A stretch of 8,050 nt of DNA from Hyphomicrobiaceae bacterium. GTDB lineage: Bacteria > Pseudomonadota > Alphaproteobacteria > Rhizobiales > Hyphomicrobiaceae. The DNA lies in the NCBI GenBank assembly GCA_013214245.1, contig JABSQE010000070.1:1-8050 (forward strand), read 5' to 3'. Below the pieces are notes generated by a model, which ran no database searches, had not been told where the DNA came from, and worked only from the letters and a program-made list of their open reading frames with translations. The first letter of the stretch is position 1. Every line of letters begins with the position of its first letter. Position numbers and translations under genes: made by a program. Positions 7,305-8,050 of the stretch are shown in pieces.

Positions 7305-7329
7305 CTAAATATGGTGCGCCCAATTTACT
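7285..7329. repeat. Long imperfect inverted repeat upstream of rnfA (operator or stem-loop candidate)
   Basis: Arms at 7285-7299 (AGTAAATTGGTGCAC) and 7314-7329 (GTGCGCCCAATTTACT) are reverse complements over 14 positions, with one small internal irregularity (T against GC). The spacer is 14 nt. The dyad is about 70-110 nt before the rnfA start and has no following T-run on the minus strand, so it does not look like a terminator. It overlaps the candidate promoter and FNR-like box, which fits a binding site for a dimeric regulator. It could instead form a hairpin in a transcript starting further upstream. Confidence 0.6.
7291..7304. promoter_or_regulatory. Near-consensus FNR/Anr-type box upstream of rnfA
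   Basis: TTGGTGCACATCAA matches the FNR-family consensus TTGAT-N4-ATCAA at 9 of 10 defined positions. Its centre is about 80 nt upstream of the rnfA ATG. Oxygen or redox control would be plausible for a low-potential electron-transfer complex. It overlaps the candidate -35 element, which would favour repression if that promoter is used. Activation from -41.5 would need a different start site near 7256, where the -10 sequence is poor. Confidence 0.35.
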
Positions 7330-8050
7330 CTGCATCCGAATAGCTAATTTCAGATATATCTAAGAGTGTTGGCACGTGCAACATAAGTATAGCTTAGTAT
7401 GCACTTACTGTGCCATTAATAGAAATGTTTTAGCCTCAGCCTTCTGCGCAGTGAACGAGCATGGAATGCATTCTCTTTAAGCTCAAAGGTTAATTAGTTA
7501 GCAGTTTGAGGTGATGATTGATTTATATCAGTATAAATGTGAATTTTTTTGATTGGTTGTCGAGTTTCTGACAATCTTCCACTAGGACTTTTAGATCCAA
7601 AAGTTCTCCTTGAACTATGGTGTTTGTTGCAACGTTACAATAGAGATGGATGTTGCGATTGACTGCTATCGAACAATTTATTTCTACGTTTAAGTCCGCG
7701 TGATAGTTTGTTTAATCGCTTCAGTTTTAAGTTTTGTTCAAGTAGAAGAGACATAGGTATTAGCTTGTCCATAATTTAGAGGTTTCACCTTACAATTAAT
7801 CACAACAGTGGTGTGTGTTTCTAGATTATCAGGCGATCACATCGTGATATACCACTCATGAATGATAGAAGACATGTGTTTTATGATGAAAATTGAATAA
7901 AGATAAACGCCAGTTGGAGCGAAATCATTAAAAAGAAAATGATCGGAGATATGGCATGCTACTTATCCCTGAGCTAGGTTGTACGGCTGCAGTAAGTTGT
8001 TCTGAGATGGCTGACATGAGATATACTTCAATCCATTAGCTGTTTATTGA
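7330..8050. other. AT-rich gene-free region upstream of the rnf operon
   Basis: No coding region, tRNA or rRNA recognised. Composition is AT-rich like the other flank. Short imperfect dyads occur, such as GTTGGCACGTGCAAC at 7368-7382 and ATCAC-ATC-GTGAT near 7834-7848, but none is strong enough to call a site. Slightly more GC-rich patches, for example around 7435-7475, might be gene relics, but I could not match them to any protein family. Confidence 0.55.

Noticed and set aside
7368..7382. Near-palindrome GTTGGCACGTGCAAC
   Set aside because: About 150 nt from the rnfA start, single copy, no known operator that I can name.

Overview
The window carries one complete minus-strand operon, in transcription order rnfA-rnfB-rnfC-rnfD-rnfG-rnfE-rnfH (7217 down to 1250). 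It encodes the membrane-bound Rnf (Rsx) complex, which couples electron transfer between reduced ferredoxin and NAD to ion movement across the membrane (in some bacteria it supplies ferredoxin-level electrons or reduces SoxR), plus the small ubiquitin-fold protein RnfH. The gene order, the sizes and the short RnfB resemble gammaproteobacterial Rnf. I infer a gammaproteobacterium. The operon genes are of moderate GC. The flanks are strikingly AT-rich and hold no recognisable gene, which suggests a host-associated or genome-eroding lineage. The species cannot be named from this sequence.

Layout: 1-1249 has no gene, but it contains a terminator-like hairpin (1088-1151) that reads in the plus direction. 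1250-7217 is the operon, with genes overlapping by 1 nt or separated by 1-2 nt, except for a 49-nt gap between rnfA and rnfB. 7218-7330 holds a plausible rnf promoter embedded in a long imperfect inverted repeat that contains a near-consensus FNR-type box. 7330-8050 is AT-rich with no gene seen.

How the genes work together: RnfB (ferredoxin-side Fe-S protein) and RnfC (NADH/FMN and two 4Fe-4S clusters) face the cytoplasm. RnfA and RnfE form the paired membrane core with a shared cysteine-ligated Fe-S centre. RnfD (membrane) and RnfG (periplasmic domain) carry covalent FMN in other bacteria.

The most unusual content is in rnfG. Its product has about 165 extra N-terminal residues that the usual ~210-residue RnfG lacks. 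This segment is strongly basic (30 Lys/Arg against 5 Asp and no Glu) and is built of three divergent copies of a ~47-residue repeat starting A-[VIM]-G-x-x-T-T-P-L. By the topology of RnfG it should lie in the cytoplasm. The start that includes it is supported by a strong Shine-Dalgarno sequence and a TAATG stop-start overlap with rnfD. A second oddity is that RnfD has Ser178 where the flavin-acceptor Thr is expected.
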